From Sweltsa coloradensis (taxonomy: Eukaryota; Arthropoda; Insecta; Plecoptera; Chloroperlidae), in contig JAMZAV010001727.1 of NCBI GenBank assembly GCA_024449915.1, positions 106,991-170,990 of the forward strand: 64,000 bases of DNA. The letters run 5' to 3'. Every line of letters begins with the position of its first letter. The stretch's first letter is position 1. Under the pieces are notes generated by a model. It made no database searches. It worked only from the letters and a program-made list of their open reading frames with translations, and was not told the DNA's origin. A program made the translations under genes and the position numbers. Below are positions 37,248-46,808 of the stretch, piece by piece.

Positions 37248-37797
37248 TATTCACACGAATCTACAACTGCGCTGTCGGTGGTGGAGGAGAGAACTAGGCA
37301 AGATAGTACCCTCTTTCCCCTCCGGCTCCCAAGTCTAGCGCAGGTTGAGGTTGGGAGGTACACGTGAGCTTGTCACATCTGGTGGGCCGTGTGAAAATGT
37401 ATCGGTACTATTTGTGTCTTTATCTTCAACATGGCCACCTAACACAAAAGTAAGCTGTTGTTTGTTCCTGTCAGTCTTTCCCCATCTATCTGAATTGACA
37501 CGTTTTTCTAAAATTTCTGGAAAATTTCGTACTCTTTTAATCCCCACTTACCGGTGAGTTGTTTTATAGTGTGTTGGTGACTTATCATGATTTGAGTAGT
37601 TATTGTAGGAAGAAACTTGCAGTAAGAAATAATTTCCATTAATCAATGTTTACATTTTGGCTTTTAATTAATATAACATAAAATGCAATTCTTCTGTGGA
37701 CAAGGGTGTTCAAAATTAAGTATCTTTGTGAGATTCTATTATCATCCCGTTGTTTTAACGATCATAAACTAAATTTGTAAATAAATCTTTCCGCATG

Positions 37798-38445
37798 TTA
37801 GGTTTCGACACTTTGCCATGTTTACAAGGCACTTATTAGACCCAATGTTGAATATGTCAGTTCGATATGGAACCCTCACTACATAACATGGGTGAACAAC
37901 ATTGAGCGTCTGCAGAAGAAATTTGTTAAATGGCTGTGTTCGGAATGGTTGTGTTTATCTCTTTGTAATCAATTCAATTTTCAAACCCTAGAATGTAGAC
38001 GGCAAGGATCTGATGTGACTCTGTTAAAAAATAATTGCAGTAGCTTATTCTATAAAAAAAGCCTATTGGGCAGAACAATATTAAAACGTAAATTAAAAAC
38101 TTATGAGAGGCAGCAGTGATGCGATGTGAAAAGGAACCTATAAGTCATGCAAGTTTTGAACTAAGCGCCATTTGGAATTCGACCATCAAGAAGGACGTCG
38201 GTAGGTCGATCGTAGAAGCTTGACACATGGCAGAGATAAGGAAGCAGTCCGGTGAGGGAACCAGTGGGCATCAACCTGATGATAGGTGAGGAAGGTTCAC
38301 ATCGTTTTTATGTAAGTAGTGGCCTTGGTCATAAGTTTTTAATTTACGTTTTAATAATTGCAGTAGCCTTCTGTACAAACTTTAGTTTAATTTGTTTGTA
38401 GGTCTAGACACACCAACCTCTTCAAAACGTACAAGTCCAGAATAA
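37798..38445 (+). mobile_element. LINE fragment (C-terminal part of RT ORF)
   Basis: The + strand reads VSTLCHVYKALIRPNVEYVS, then IWNPHYITWVNNIERLQKKF, a pattern (YK.L.RP..EY.S..W.P......IE..QK.F) found after the catalytic domain of many LINE reverse transcriptases. It continues to about 38125 and, after a foldback insertion at 38081-38354, resumes with NCSSLLYKL and HTNLFKTYKSRIN in other frames. It is 5'-truncated and broken. Confidence 0.75.
38081..38354. mobile_element. Foldback/MITE with perfect 26-bp inverted ends
   Basis: Bases 38081-38106 and 38329-38354 are perfect inverted complements (left begins TTAAAACGTAAATT). A further GATGTGAA / TTCACATC pair lies inside. The 14-base phrase ATAATTGCAGTAGC occurs at 38031-38044 and 38354-38367, so a partial duplication of the host LINE sequence accompanies it. 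Confidence 0.65.
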
Positions 38446-38571
38446 ACTTATGTAGCTAAATTTTCAGTTATCAGCAGAATTCAAGAAACATATGACTTAT
38501 CTAAAATCTATTGACATTGACTTAACACGGGATTGCACAAAAATAATCAGACATCACATTTTCATGCTAAG

Positions 38572-38729
38572 TACCGTATTTGCTTGATTGCAAGGCGACA
38601 CCGAATGCAAGCCAACCCCCGATTAAAAGTTCATCCATCAAAAACGTGTAGCATTTAAATACGGCCGGGGTGCCATTTTGAACTGCCTAAATGTGTCAAA
38701 AGGTAGGCTTGCAATCGGGTAAATACGGC
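38572..38729. mobile_element. MITE of the TACCGTATT family, 158 bp
   Basis: Left end TACCGTATTTGCTTGATTGC; right end GGCTTGCAATCGGGTAAATA, then CGG. The inner text CGAATGCAAGCC is shared with the copy at 55214-55389. Confidence 0.7.
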
Positions 38730-39052
38730 AATCACCAACATAACTTGTAATGCTATCATAAAACTAGTCATCAGATCATCGCTGTGTATTAAATTAATGC
38801 TTGCTTATATTGTGTGTAACATTTTTGTAACCTTATATGTGCTCTGTGTAATTGTTCTAATCTGTATTATTCCTGTCCTCTTCTATTTTCCATTGTGGTA
38901 TGTAGTTCTCAAATATAAACCACAAACATACTAAACAACCATTGATATTTTAGAAAAATAATGGCATAATTAAAGGAATTAGAAAAATATTTCTTTTTTA
39001 CTCATATAATGCCGTACACCTATTTAATTGTGTTGTCCTGTTCCTGTTTCAG

Positions 39053-39178
39053 TGTTATTTCATAAGGATCCGACTCTCAGGATATATGAAATTGATAACA
39101 TTGATGAGGAGTGCCTCCCTCCGTTCACCCCACTCCTCGAATCCCACTGCCACCTTGACCCCCAACAGCAGATTGAAA
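39053..39178 (+). CDS. TBC1D23: Candidate TBC1D23 cassette exon
   Basis: After a good pyrimidine tract and TTTCAG, a frame in phase 1 runs through VLFHKDPTLRIYEIDNIDEE and CLPPFTPLLE to QQQIE before a stop at 39184. It enters in exactly the phase left by the exon ending at 32284. Using GT at 39179 (GTTCGT, a weak donor) it is 126 nt and could be skipped or included without changing the frame, joining the exon at 46388. A stronger donor at 39183 (GTAAAT) would give 130 nt and shift the frame. I do not recognise the peptide in vertebrate TBC1D23, where skipping gives the conserved reading (FSI.D.. to DSS.MS). It could be chance or a decayed exon. Confidence 0.45.
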
Positions 39179-39249
39179 GTTCGTAAATATCGTATCATGT
39201 ATTATAATAATCATATCATATTATCGTATCACCCCCCACTGAAACATGT

Positions 39250-39475
39250 TTATTCATTAAGTAAGTGTTTATTGGACATAACACTGCTCTTTATCAATAT
39301 TTATTTGTGATATTTTGACTTTTATTCAAAAGTCTTTTTCAATCTGAAGGTTGACAAAGAAGTTCTTTTTTTGTCAACCTTCAGTTTGAAAAAGACTTGA
39401 ATAAAAATCAAAATGTCACAAATAAATATTGATAAAGTACAGTATTATGTCCAATAAACACTTATTTAAGAATAA
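39250..39475. mobile_element. Long palindromic MITE (~225 bp)
   Basis: The arms 39250-39360 and 39365-39475 are inverted complements with few mismatches: for example AAGTGTTTATTGGACATAA against TTATGTCCAATAAACACTT, and GAAGGTTGACAAAGAAGTTC against the A-run variant on the other arm. It is essentially one hairpin. A diverged relative of one arm may lie at 3950-4005. Superfamily unassigned. Confidence 0.8.
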
Positions 39476-39556
39476 ATACCTGTTATACTAGTTTCTTTCA
39501 TCTTATGTTTATTCATGTTCCCAGCTTAAGTATCCTAGCCATTCAATAATAATGAT

Positions 39557-39728
39557 AAAGCTGCACGCGGACTACAGCCGATCGGCTTGGCTCAGTTCAG
39601 GCGTGCGTTCCTCGATGGATAGAAATCCACATACTCTTCTAGTCGTGAAGTACGTGTATTTCTATTCGTCGAGGAGTGTGTGTTTGGACTGAGCTGAGCC
39701 GGCCGTCTGTAGTACGCTTGCAGCTTTT
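39557..39728. mobile_element. Second palindromic MITE (~172 bp)
   Basis: AAAGCTGCACGCGGACTACA at the left pairs with TGTAGTACGCTTGCAGCTTT at the right. The arms continue inward through GGCTTGGCTCAG / CTGAGCTGAGCC and TTCCTCGATGGATAGAAAT / ATTTCTATTCGTCGAGGAG. It abuts the 3' end of LINE B. Confidence 0.8.
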
Positions 39729-40082
39729 CCTTTATTTCAGCTTGATCATATACATAGTACAGATATGCACCACTCCAAAGAGAGTATGAAATAGTAAATA
39801 AAGTTAGGTATATATTCTAGGTAGGTCCTACTACGTCTGGAACAAAGAATAAATAAAATGAAAGGGCAGTTAAGTGTTAAAGCAATTGAATATATATAGA
39901 GAAGAAATAGAAAGGAAACTATTAGGACATGTTCAGGCAGTTAACATTTGACAGAAAATAGAAATAGTACATATATTTTAAACAAGTTGACAAAAAAACA
40001 TTACTTGGCTTACAAGCCTATCATACATAAGGCATAGTACATATGCATAGTCATAAGAAAGTCTATATATATATTGTTTTAG

Positions 40083-40388
40083 TCAGTCATGCTCATTTAC
40101 AAATTCATCAATAGAGTAAAAGCACTTGTCGAGGAGGAATGATTTTACTCTAGCTTTAAAAATTATGTGCCTGCTTGTATTTATGAGTTTGATGTCTGAT
40201 GGTAGATTGTTATATAGAGCATAGAGCCAATGGTTGTTCAGTAAACTTGGATGTGTTGAAAGAGTCGATGTGAATATTGTTTCGGGAGCGTGTGCCATGG
40301 TATGAATTTGTGAATTGCGGGGAAACCATTCCGGATTATTGTGAACAAAGAGTACACAGATTTGAATAAGGATACATGGAAGAATCAA
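40083..40388 (-). pseudogene. LINE B ORF2, C-terminal region
   Basis: Open frame of about 100 codons with ALYNNLPSDIKLINTS near its end, equivalent to LYNKLPDHIKTS of LINE A. This is the short conserved tail seen after the reverse transcriptase in CR1/L2-like elements. Separated from the reverse transcriptase by frame breaks. Confidence 0.75.
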
Positions 40389-40719
40389 TATTTTAGTTTT
40401 CTAAATATTTCTCTACAAGATGTTCTCCTATTGGCCCCAACCATGATTCTGATGGCCCTCTTTTGAAGGCTAAAGACCCGGATTGCTTGCGATGAGGCGC
40501 CCCAGAACAAAAATTCATATCATATATGCGAGTGGATGTGAGCATAATATACCACAAGCAGCGTTTGCGAATTTACAATAAGTTTCAACTTCCTAAGCAT
40601 GAAGCAACGACTTCTCAATTTAGATGATAATATATTTTCAATCTGGAGGGATCAATCCAGAGTTTCTGTGATGGCCAGACCTAAGAATTGAACGGACTTG
40701 GAGCGAGCAATGCTTTTTG

Positions 40720-41720
40720 AGTTTAGGCGTGGCTTGAGTTTATAAGAGAGTGTGGGGAATGAAAGTTTAAGACAAATGATTTGGAGGTTTGAAGAGCTAG
40801 AAGATTTGTGGTACAGAAGTTAGACATGATTTCTACTTCCTTTTTTGCCGTTTTGATAAGATTGTTAACTAAGGGGAATGGTGCTGTAAAGAGGTGGCTG
40901 GAATCGTCCACTTACTGTGTTAAAGAACCGAAATCAAAGATAACCGGCATACCATTTACATAGAGAAAAAAAACGCGGAACCCAGAATAGTGCCCTGCGA
41001 GACACCGCTAAGAAGGTTTTGTGGACGGGACTTTATGTTGGCATGAGTGTTGTTGACAATATCTTTAACTTCTACAACTTGTACTATGTCGGTCAGATCA
41101 GGTTTTACCCAGTCGTAAGCTGTGCCTCTGATGCCAACTGACTGAACTCGACCGAGTAGAATGTTATGATCAATGGTGTCGAATGCTTTACGTAAATTGT
41201 TAAACACGCCTATTGTCGAGTCATCGCGATCCAGGGCTGAATAAACATTTGAAAGAAATTCGAACATTGCAGTAATAGTTGATTTGCCTTTTTGATAACC
41301 ATGTTGATTGGTTGGGAGAATCTTATGTTTCTCAATAAATGACATTAATCTGTTGTGAAATGTTCTTTCAATATTTTTTGCAAAAGTGGAAATTAAAGAG
41401 ATTGGTCTATAGTTATTTGGGTCGCTTTTCTTTCTCTTCTGTTTATAGAGTGGGATCACCCTTGCTTCTTTTAGTTTATCCGGGAAGATACCCGATGTAA
41501 AGGATGTGTTGATGACGTGCGAGAGAGGGTGTGCAATTAAGCAATGACATTTGGTTTTAATATAAGTGGGGACACCGTCAATCCCTGCTGACCTCTTATT
41601 TCCAAGATTTCTTATAATGCTTGCTATCTCATTAGGAGTAGTTGGATGAAGTTGCACTTGCAGCGTACAAGAAGTAAATGTTAGGGAATTGTAAGGTTTT
41701 GGTTCAGGACGGCTAATCAA
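40720..41720 (-). pseudogene. LINE B ORF2, reverse transcriptase domain
   Basis: The frame 41720-40956 contains RSAGIDGVP, ARVIPLYKQKRKKSDPNNYR then PISLIS, HGYQKGKSTITAMFEFLSNV, KAFDTIDHNILLGRVQSVGI then RG, and LSGVSQGTILGSAFF, the ordered blocks of a non-LTR reverse transcriptase. The catalytic YADD motif would follow at about 40915-40905, but its Tyr codon is TAA and Ala has become Val, leaving stop-VDD. That single site inactivates the enzyme. The following text continues as SSHLFTAPF. Confidence 0.88.
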
Positions 41721-41729
41721 CCCGGCTTC

Positions 41730-42351
41730 AATGAAATAATCATTTTGATAGTTTGCAACTATTGATGCAATATGGGTAGAGAATGTGGAGGGATCTAGAG
41801 AAGTAAAAATATTATCAATTCCTGTTTGTCTCTTGCCTTGAATACGAGTGGGCGTTGAGATAGAAGCCTTTGTATTATAAGACTCAAGTAGATCGATCAG
41901 GAGCCCTCTTGAATTAGAGGCTGAGAGTATGTCAGTATTAAAGTTGCCACATATAGCTAAGGATGCCTTATAGGATATTTCTTAGTTACCACAATTAACA
42001 TGTCCTCAGGTTTGTTTATAAACATAGCAATATTACTCTGAGGGGACCGATAAATTGAAATTGTTACCAACTGTAATTTTGAAAGATGCCAGCAACATCC
42101 AGTGCATTCAAATTCCTTCTCTGAGCAAATAGCACTAATCTCGGAGATGGGTTTGACTTTAGATGTTGTCTTGCTAAGATTGCTACACCCTCTCCTAGGC
42201 TTAATGATCTGCAAAATACACTGACATTTGAGTAACCATCAATACTGAAGCTCCATATTTCTTCCGGCTTGAGCCAGGTTTCCGAGAGGCAAACTAAATC
42301 AGGAGAAGTGACAAATAAAAATTCTTCTAGCTCCTCTTTTCTGTTCCACAC
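41730..42351 (-). pseudogene. LINE B ORF2, endonuclease domain
   Basis: Reading from 42351 down: WNRKEELEEFL, DLVCLSETWLK and GVAILAR, the first blocks of an APE-type endonuclease; then VTISIYRSP; then at about 41940 CGNFNTD where GDFN is expected, and STPTRI followed by TGIDNIF. The catalytic Asp of GDFN is Asn here. The frame shifts at least once between 42064 and 41960. Confidence 0.82.
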
Positions 42352-43675
42352 GGGCCGTATGTTTAGAGAAATGATTGACGCTGCTACTTCTACACATGAG
42401 CTATTGTTGGGTTTTGCACGTGTGGAACTGTTTGAATTGGGGAGTGTCCGCTTAGGGTGAGCAATCGTTGTTGAAATTGGGATGCAGGTGGTGTTTGTTA
42501 GTTATGGTTACGTCATGTTCTAGCTCCTCTTTTCTGTTCCACACGGGCCGTATGTTTAGAGAAATGATTGACGCTGCTACTTCTACACATGAGCTATTGT
42601 TGGGTTTTGCACGTGTGGAACTGTTTGAATTGGGGAGTGTCCGCTTAGGGTGAGCAATCGTTGTTGAAATTGGGATGCAGGTGGTGTTTGTTAGTTATGG
42701 TTACGTCATGTTCTAGCTCCTCTTTTCTGTTCCACACGGGCCGTATGTTTAGAGAAATGATTGACGCTACTACTTCTACACATGAGCTATTGTTGGGTTT
42801 TGCACGTGTGGAACTGTTTGAATTGGGGAGTGTCCGCTTAGGGTGAGCAATCGTTGTTGAAATTGGGATGCAGGTGGTGTTTGTTAGTTATGGTTACGTC
42901 ATGTTCTAGCTCCTCTTTTCTGTTCCACACGGGCCGTATGTTTAGAGAAATGATTGACGCTGCTGCTTCTACACATGAGCTATTGTTGGGTTTTGCAGGT
43001 GTGGAACTGTTTGAATTGGGGAGTGTCCGCTTAGGGTGAGCAATCGTTGTTGAAATTGGGATGCAGGTGGTGTTTGTTAGTTATGGTTACGTCATGTTCT
43101 AGCTCCTCTTTTCTGTTCCACACGGGCCGTATGTTTAGAGAAATGATTGACGCTACTACTTCTACACATGAGCTATTGTTGGGTTTTGCAGTGTGGAACT
43201 GTTTGAATTGGGGAGTGTCCGCTTAGGGTGAGCAATCGTTGTTGAAATTGGGATGCAGGTGGTGTTTGTTAGTTATGGTTACGTCATGTTCTAGCTCCTC
43301 TTTTCTGTTCCACACGGGCCGTATGTTTAGAGAAATGATTGACGCTACTACTTCTACACATGAGCTATTGTTGGGTTTTGCACGTGTGGAACTGTTTGAA
43401 TTGGGGAGTGTCCGCTTAGGGTGAGCAATCGTTGTTGAAATTGGGATGCAGGTGGTGTTTGTTAGTTATGGTTACGTCATGTTCTAGCTCCTCTTTTCTG
43501 TTCCACACGGGCCGTATGTTTAGAGAAATGATTGACGCTACTACTTCTACACATGAGCTATTGTTGGGTTTTGCACGTGTGGAACTGTTTGAATTGGGGA
43601 GTGTCCGCTTAGGGTGAGCAATCGTTGTTGAAATTGGGATGCAGGTGGTGTTTGTTAGTTATGCTTACGTCATGT
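42328..43675. repeat. Tandem array, 193-bp unit, seven copies
   Basis: The phrase CTGTTCCACACGGGCCGTAT recurs at steps of 193, 193, 193, 193, 192 and 193 bases from about 42339 to 43500, followed each time by the same ~170 bases. Copies differ at only a handful of positions: GCTGCTACT, GCTACTACT or GCTGCTGCT; one G for C; one single-base loss in copy five; one G to C near the end of copy seven. On the - strand the unit encodes the start of the endonuclease frame (SIISLNIRP, VWNRKEELEE) and the sequence before it. Because 193 is not divisible by 3, each unit shifts the frame. Near identity means recent expansion. Confidence 0.95.
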
Positions 43676-44170
43676 TTAATAGGAGTGGGTACTTTTTGAT
43701 TTGCATTTTCTTTCTTCATTTGTCAACTAGGTTTAGTTTATATTTTTTGTTTTTGAACACTAAGAATTTTTATTAACTCTCTAGGTGACCAACAGTTTTT
43801 TAGTTTATTGCCTATACCCTCACTTATCATCAAGTCTCATAGTTGCTGGTAGGTACAGTTCTTGAGGTCCATAGCGCCTTGCACATATCTATCTGTACGA
43901 CTTCGAGTTGCCATGGTGTGAGAAGTCCTCCTACACTCACCACTTTGAACCCTCTCACAGTCACGATCAGGCTCCGAGGGCAGGGACGATAGTTGTGCAC
44001 CAGCAGTAGTTTGAAAATTATCAACCGAGATTCAGTCTGGCTCCGAGGGCAGGGACAAAAGTTCTGCTCAAGCAGCTGATGTGATATCCTCCTTTCCCAC
44101 CGTTGCATTCCCAGTGTCTTGGCTGATTGTGCTGAAGTGTAGTAGTATCGGTAGTAGTTCATCCTCATCA
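43676..44170 (-). other. LINE B spacer between array and 91-bp repeats
   Basis: No conserved protein. GGCTCCGAGGGCAGGGAC occurs twice about 70 bases apart (about 43971 and 44040), suggesting an older short tandem duplication. The open frame at 44171-43830 (- strand) has no recognisable motif. Confidence 0.5.
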
Positions 44171-44175
44171 TCCTC

Positions 44176-44415
44176 GACTGGATCAGGCTTGGAGGGTTGT
44201 TCAGCGGTAGACTTCCGCATTAGTTTGCGGAACTATGAGGTGCAGTCGATCTATGGTTGATTCCTTGACTGGATCAGGCTTGGAGGGGTGTTCAGCGGTA
44301 GACTTCCGCATTAGTTTGCGGAACTATGAGGTGCAGTCGATCTATGGTTGATTCCTTGACTGGATCAGGCTTGGAGGGTTGTTCAGTGGTAGACTTCTGT
44401 ATAAAGTCAATTTTA
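44176..44415. repeat. Tandem repeat, 91-bp unit, ~2.5 copies
   Basis: GACTGGATCAGGCTTGGAGG starts at 44176, 44267 and 44358, exactly 91 bases apart, with the following GTTCAGCGGTAGACTTCCGC also repeated. The last unit is diverged and has an insertion. It lies within the inter-ORF region of LINE B. Confidence 0.9.
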
Positions 44416-44514
44416 GTTTGCGGAACTATTGAGTTGCAGTGGCAATCTCTTCAAGATTTTTGAACCGAAGCTTGTAGGTCTGGGTTGATCAATGCACCGA
44501 TTGTTATTTGGGTG

Positions 44515-45656
44515 CTATGATAGTACATCATTGATCTTGTTAAGCATTTGATTTATTTTCACATTACCTGAGTTGTTTGGGTGGAGGCCTCCTTTGGAGA
44601 TGTCAATTGGCAAAGTCCACTTATTTGTATCAACATTCAAAGTGTCAAGTGTCTTGCACGCCCATTTAATGTTGGCGCTATCTTCATCAACAGTGGAATT
44701 CGGAGACATCTCGGCGATAAATAATGCCTGTGTATGCCATACGAGCCAATGAGTATGCCTTCTTGCATGTCCAGATCAACTGATAAACGTCATCTATTAG
44801 TTGAAGGGGATCTTTACATTTTAATGCATTTGTGCCATTATGAATTATCAGAGTGGTCACTAATCGCCCGTGGCTGGAGGTCTGATCTTCTATTGTTCTC
44901 TTCAATTGGCGGGGCTGTATTCCAGGATGAATTTGTATGCAATAATCGTTTTTTGCTTGTAAGTACTGACATCCGCTGAACATAGAGTCGCTTAGTACAA
45001 GTGTCCCAGATGTTGCCTCAGTGGGTGTAATTAGTGCGCCCTTTATTGAGTAATTTTGTGCAGGTCTGTTAGGATTGTTTCTTGTTTGGCATGCGGAATT
45101 TTGGAGTTTTATTTGCATTATGAGGAAGTGGGGGGAAGTCGTATCCTAGATTTGAGAGCGGTTCAAATCTTTTTTTTGTCACAATTCCAGTAGACTGATT
45201 CGGAATGCTATTAGTATTAGGCAAATGCCTTGAGTTAGGCATGGACTGTTTGATATGATGTGATTTTGAACAGATTTTAAGAGGAAGCCAATAGTTCAGC
45301 ATATGCCCAGGTCTGGTCTATCATTAAACTGCTTAGTAGCCTGTGTAGTGTAGGCTTGATGAATTTGCAAGTTTGTGAGATTGGACTGCATGACCTTTAG
45401 GCAGAGACTTACTATCAGGCCAAGGCTGTTCAGAGGGCCCTGCGTGGCTATGCTTAATTGGTAGCTGACTACGATTTAGCTTCTCTTCAGAGTGTGTAGC
45501 TGAGTGTAAGCCTACCTTTTGTTTAAGCTCAGAAATTTGGCTGGCCATGTTTGTTGTCAAACTCCTGAGACGAAAATTGTTCATCCTTTCAGTGTCAACG
45601 TCAAACAGGAGCACCTCAATTAACTTTCTTTTGATAAAACACTCGTGGCACTTCAT
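44515..45656 (-). pseudogene. LINE B ORF1 with esterase-like (SGNH) domain
   Basis: Three overlapping frames on the - strand make one broken protein. The N-terminus (45656 down) has KCHECFIKRKL and a heptad-like stretch SQISELKQKV. The middle (45118 down) has TLVLSDSMFSG, resembling the GDS nucleophile block of SGNH hydrolases, and LIIHNGTNAL, resembling the GTND block. After a frameshift near 44700 comes GGLHPNNSGNVKI, resembling the D..H block with the Asp replaced by Gly. Esterase domains of this kind are known in ORF1 of CR1-like LINEs. The catalytic Ser is visible; the Asp of the triad is missing. Confidence 0.72.
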
Positions 45657-46270
45657 CTTGTAGTATTGTTTAGTTAGCTGTCAAAAATAAAAATAAATTT
45701 ATCAAAACACAATGTGCAATGCTAATGTTGAGATTCGTTGCTATAGATAACAAACAAACCTCCATTAAAAAATATATATATTTGAGTATAAAATGTATAA
45801 CTTTTAGAACGCTATAATTATGTGTATGAAGAATGAAACATTTTCCTAATAATATCACATGTTCTTGATTAAACACTCGATAACAATTGATCGAGTCAAA
45901 TTGATTTAAAAAAACAAATGAAATAAAATTTAGAGCAATAGTAGCAGACATCTGTCAATGTCAAGTCACTCATCTATACCTAAGCAAACTAGTATCATGT
46001 ATGTATATATTTGTGTAAGTAGTTTGAAAAAATTTAGCCACCAACAGTCGAGTGCAGGCAGAAACATTTAGGGCCTAGACAGTTTGTCTGTATCAAATAT
46101 TATTATTTATTCATCAGCCACCTATGATTTTCAGGTAAGCTGTTGGATTCCTTTAACCTTTCCCTAGCTTATTCAATAACTTGGAAAAAATGTTGTGATT
46201 TACATTCTTTTGAGTATAATATTTTTTTAGGTCACATTGTGGAACGCATGCACCTCTGGTGACGGACCTC

Positions 46271-46400
46271 CACCTAATAACCTAAATGTTTCTCTGTTTA
46301 GATACTTCAAATAGGTATGTCTATTGTTTATCCTTGTAGCCGAGCATGCACTTTGCCACCTAATAACTTGAATGTTTCTCTGTTTAGATTCTTCAAACAT
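46271..46400 (+). repeat. TBC1D23: Direct duplication of an exon's 3' splice region
   Basis: CACCTAATAACCTAAATGTT, then TCTCTGTTTAGATACTTCAA, at 46271-46310 recurs at 46357-46396 with four or so changes, ending at the true acceptor TGTTTAG|AT of the next exon. The upstream copy carries its own AG and a nearby GTATGT, so it could act as a decoy splice site. Confidence 0.75.
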
Positions 46401-46523
46401 GTCTGGCCAGGTGGAAGAGGATGACCAAGAGGTAGTAAGTACATCGGAGTGGCTCAAGAAAGCCGAGGTTGTTGATTCTTTCAAGTGCCAGGAGGTTACT
46501 GTCAATGGATATACGTACGACAG
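46388..46523 (+). CDS. TBC1D23: TBC1D23 exon: start of C-terminal PH-like domain
   Basis: Enters in phase 1 and leaves in phase 2 (GACAG|GTAAGT), encoding about 45 residues. (D)SSNMSGQVEEDDQEVV continues directly from the exon ending at 32284 and mirrors IDSSSMSDDDRKEVV of vertebrate TBC1D23. EWLKK and F.C.EV match the start of the C-terminal PH-fold domain that binds the WASH-complex subunit FAM21 in vertebrates. The acceptor region is duplicated 86 bases upstream. Confidence 0.95.
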
Positions 46524-46808
46524 GTAAGTTCACCCTTATGGCTCTGCCTAGGAGCAAATGTTTACACAAATGTGACACAGTTGATTGTCGGATTGGGTAA
46601 ATTAAACACATAGGTTTTACCTTTTTAGTTTTTTGCGTGGGTTGGAGAAAAGTTCCCAGGTTGAGATGACATTGATTCCAAAAAATGGTCCATTGATTGA
46701 ATTTGGGCTGTACAGCGCATAATTATGAAACGTCGATCTTACGATTTAAGGTTGTCACACTTATCCTCTGTATGTTTGTTAAATTGTCTCGTAGCTTATC
46801 CGCTGATA

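Larger units (their letters stand above)
39729..45660 (-). mobile_element. CR1/L2-type LINE, nearly full length but dead (LINE B)
   Basis: On the - strand from right to left: ORF1 with an esterase-like domain (45656-44515), a spacer with tandem repeats (44400-43676), a 193-bp tandem array covering the ORF2 start (43675-42328), an endonuclease domain (42351-41730), reverse transcriptase (41720-40720), a C-terminal region (40388-40083) and an A/T-rich 3' end at about 39730. The two-ORF plan with an ORF1 esterase is known for CR1-like elements. Frame breaks and lost catalytic residues show it cannot move on its own. It occupies most of the right half of the 14-kb TBC1D23 intron, antisense to the gene. 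Confidence 0.88.

Noticed and set aside
39053..39182. 130-nt version of the candidate cassette exon using GTAAAT at 39183
   Set aside because: It would shift the frame into the next exon and remove the C-terminal domain; listed only as an alternative.
42468..43617. Row of five to seven identical 61-codon + strand frames
   Set aside because: They are the antisense of the LINE ORF2 start repeated by the 193-bp array; no start context or protein family.
42328..43675. CRISPR-like or satellite-centromere array
   Set aside because: No spacers, period 193 bp without unique inserts, only seven units, and confined to a LINE coding junction.
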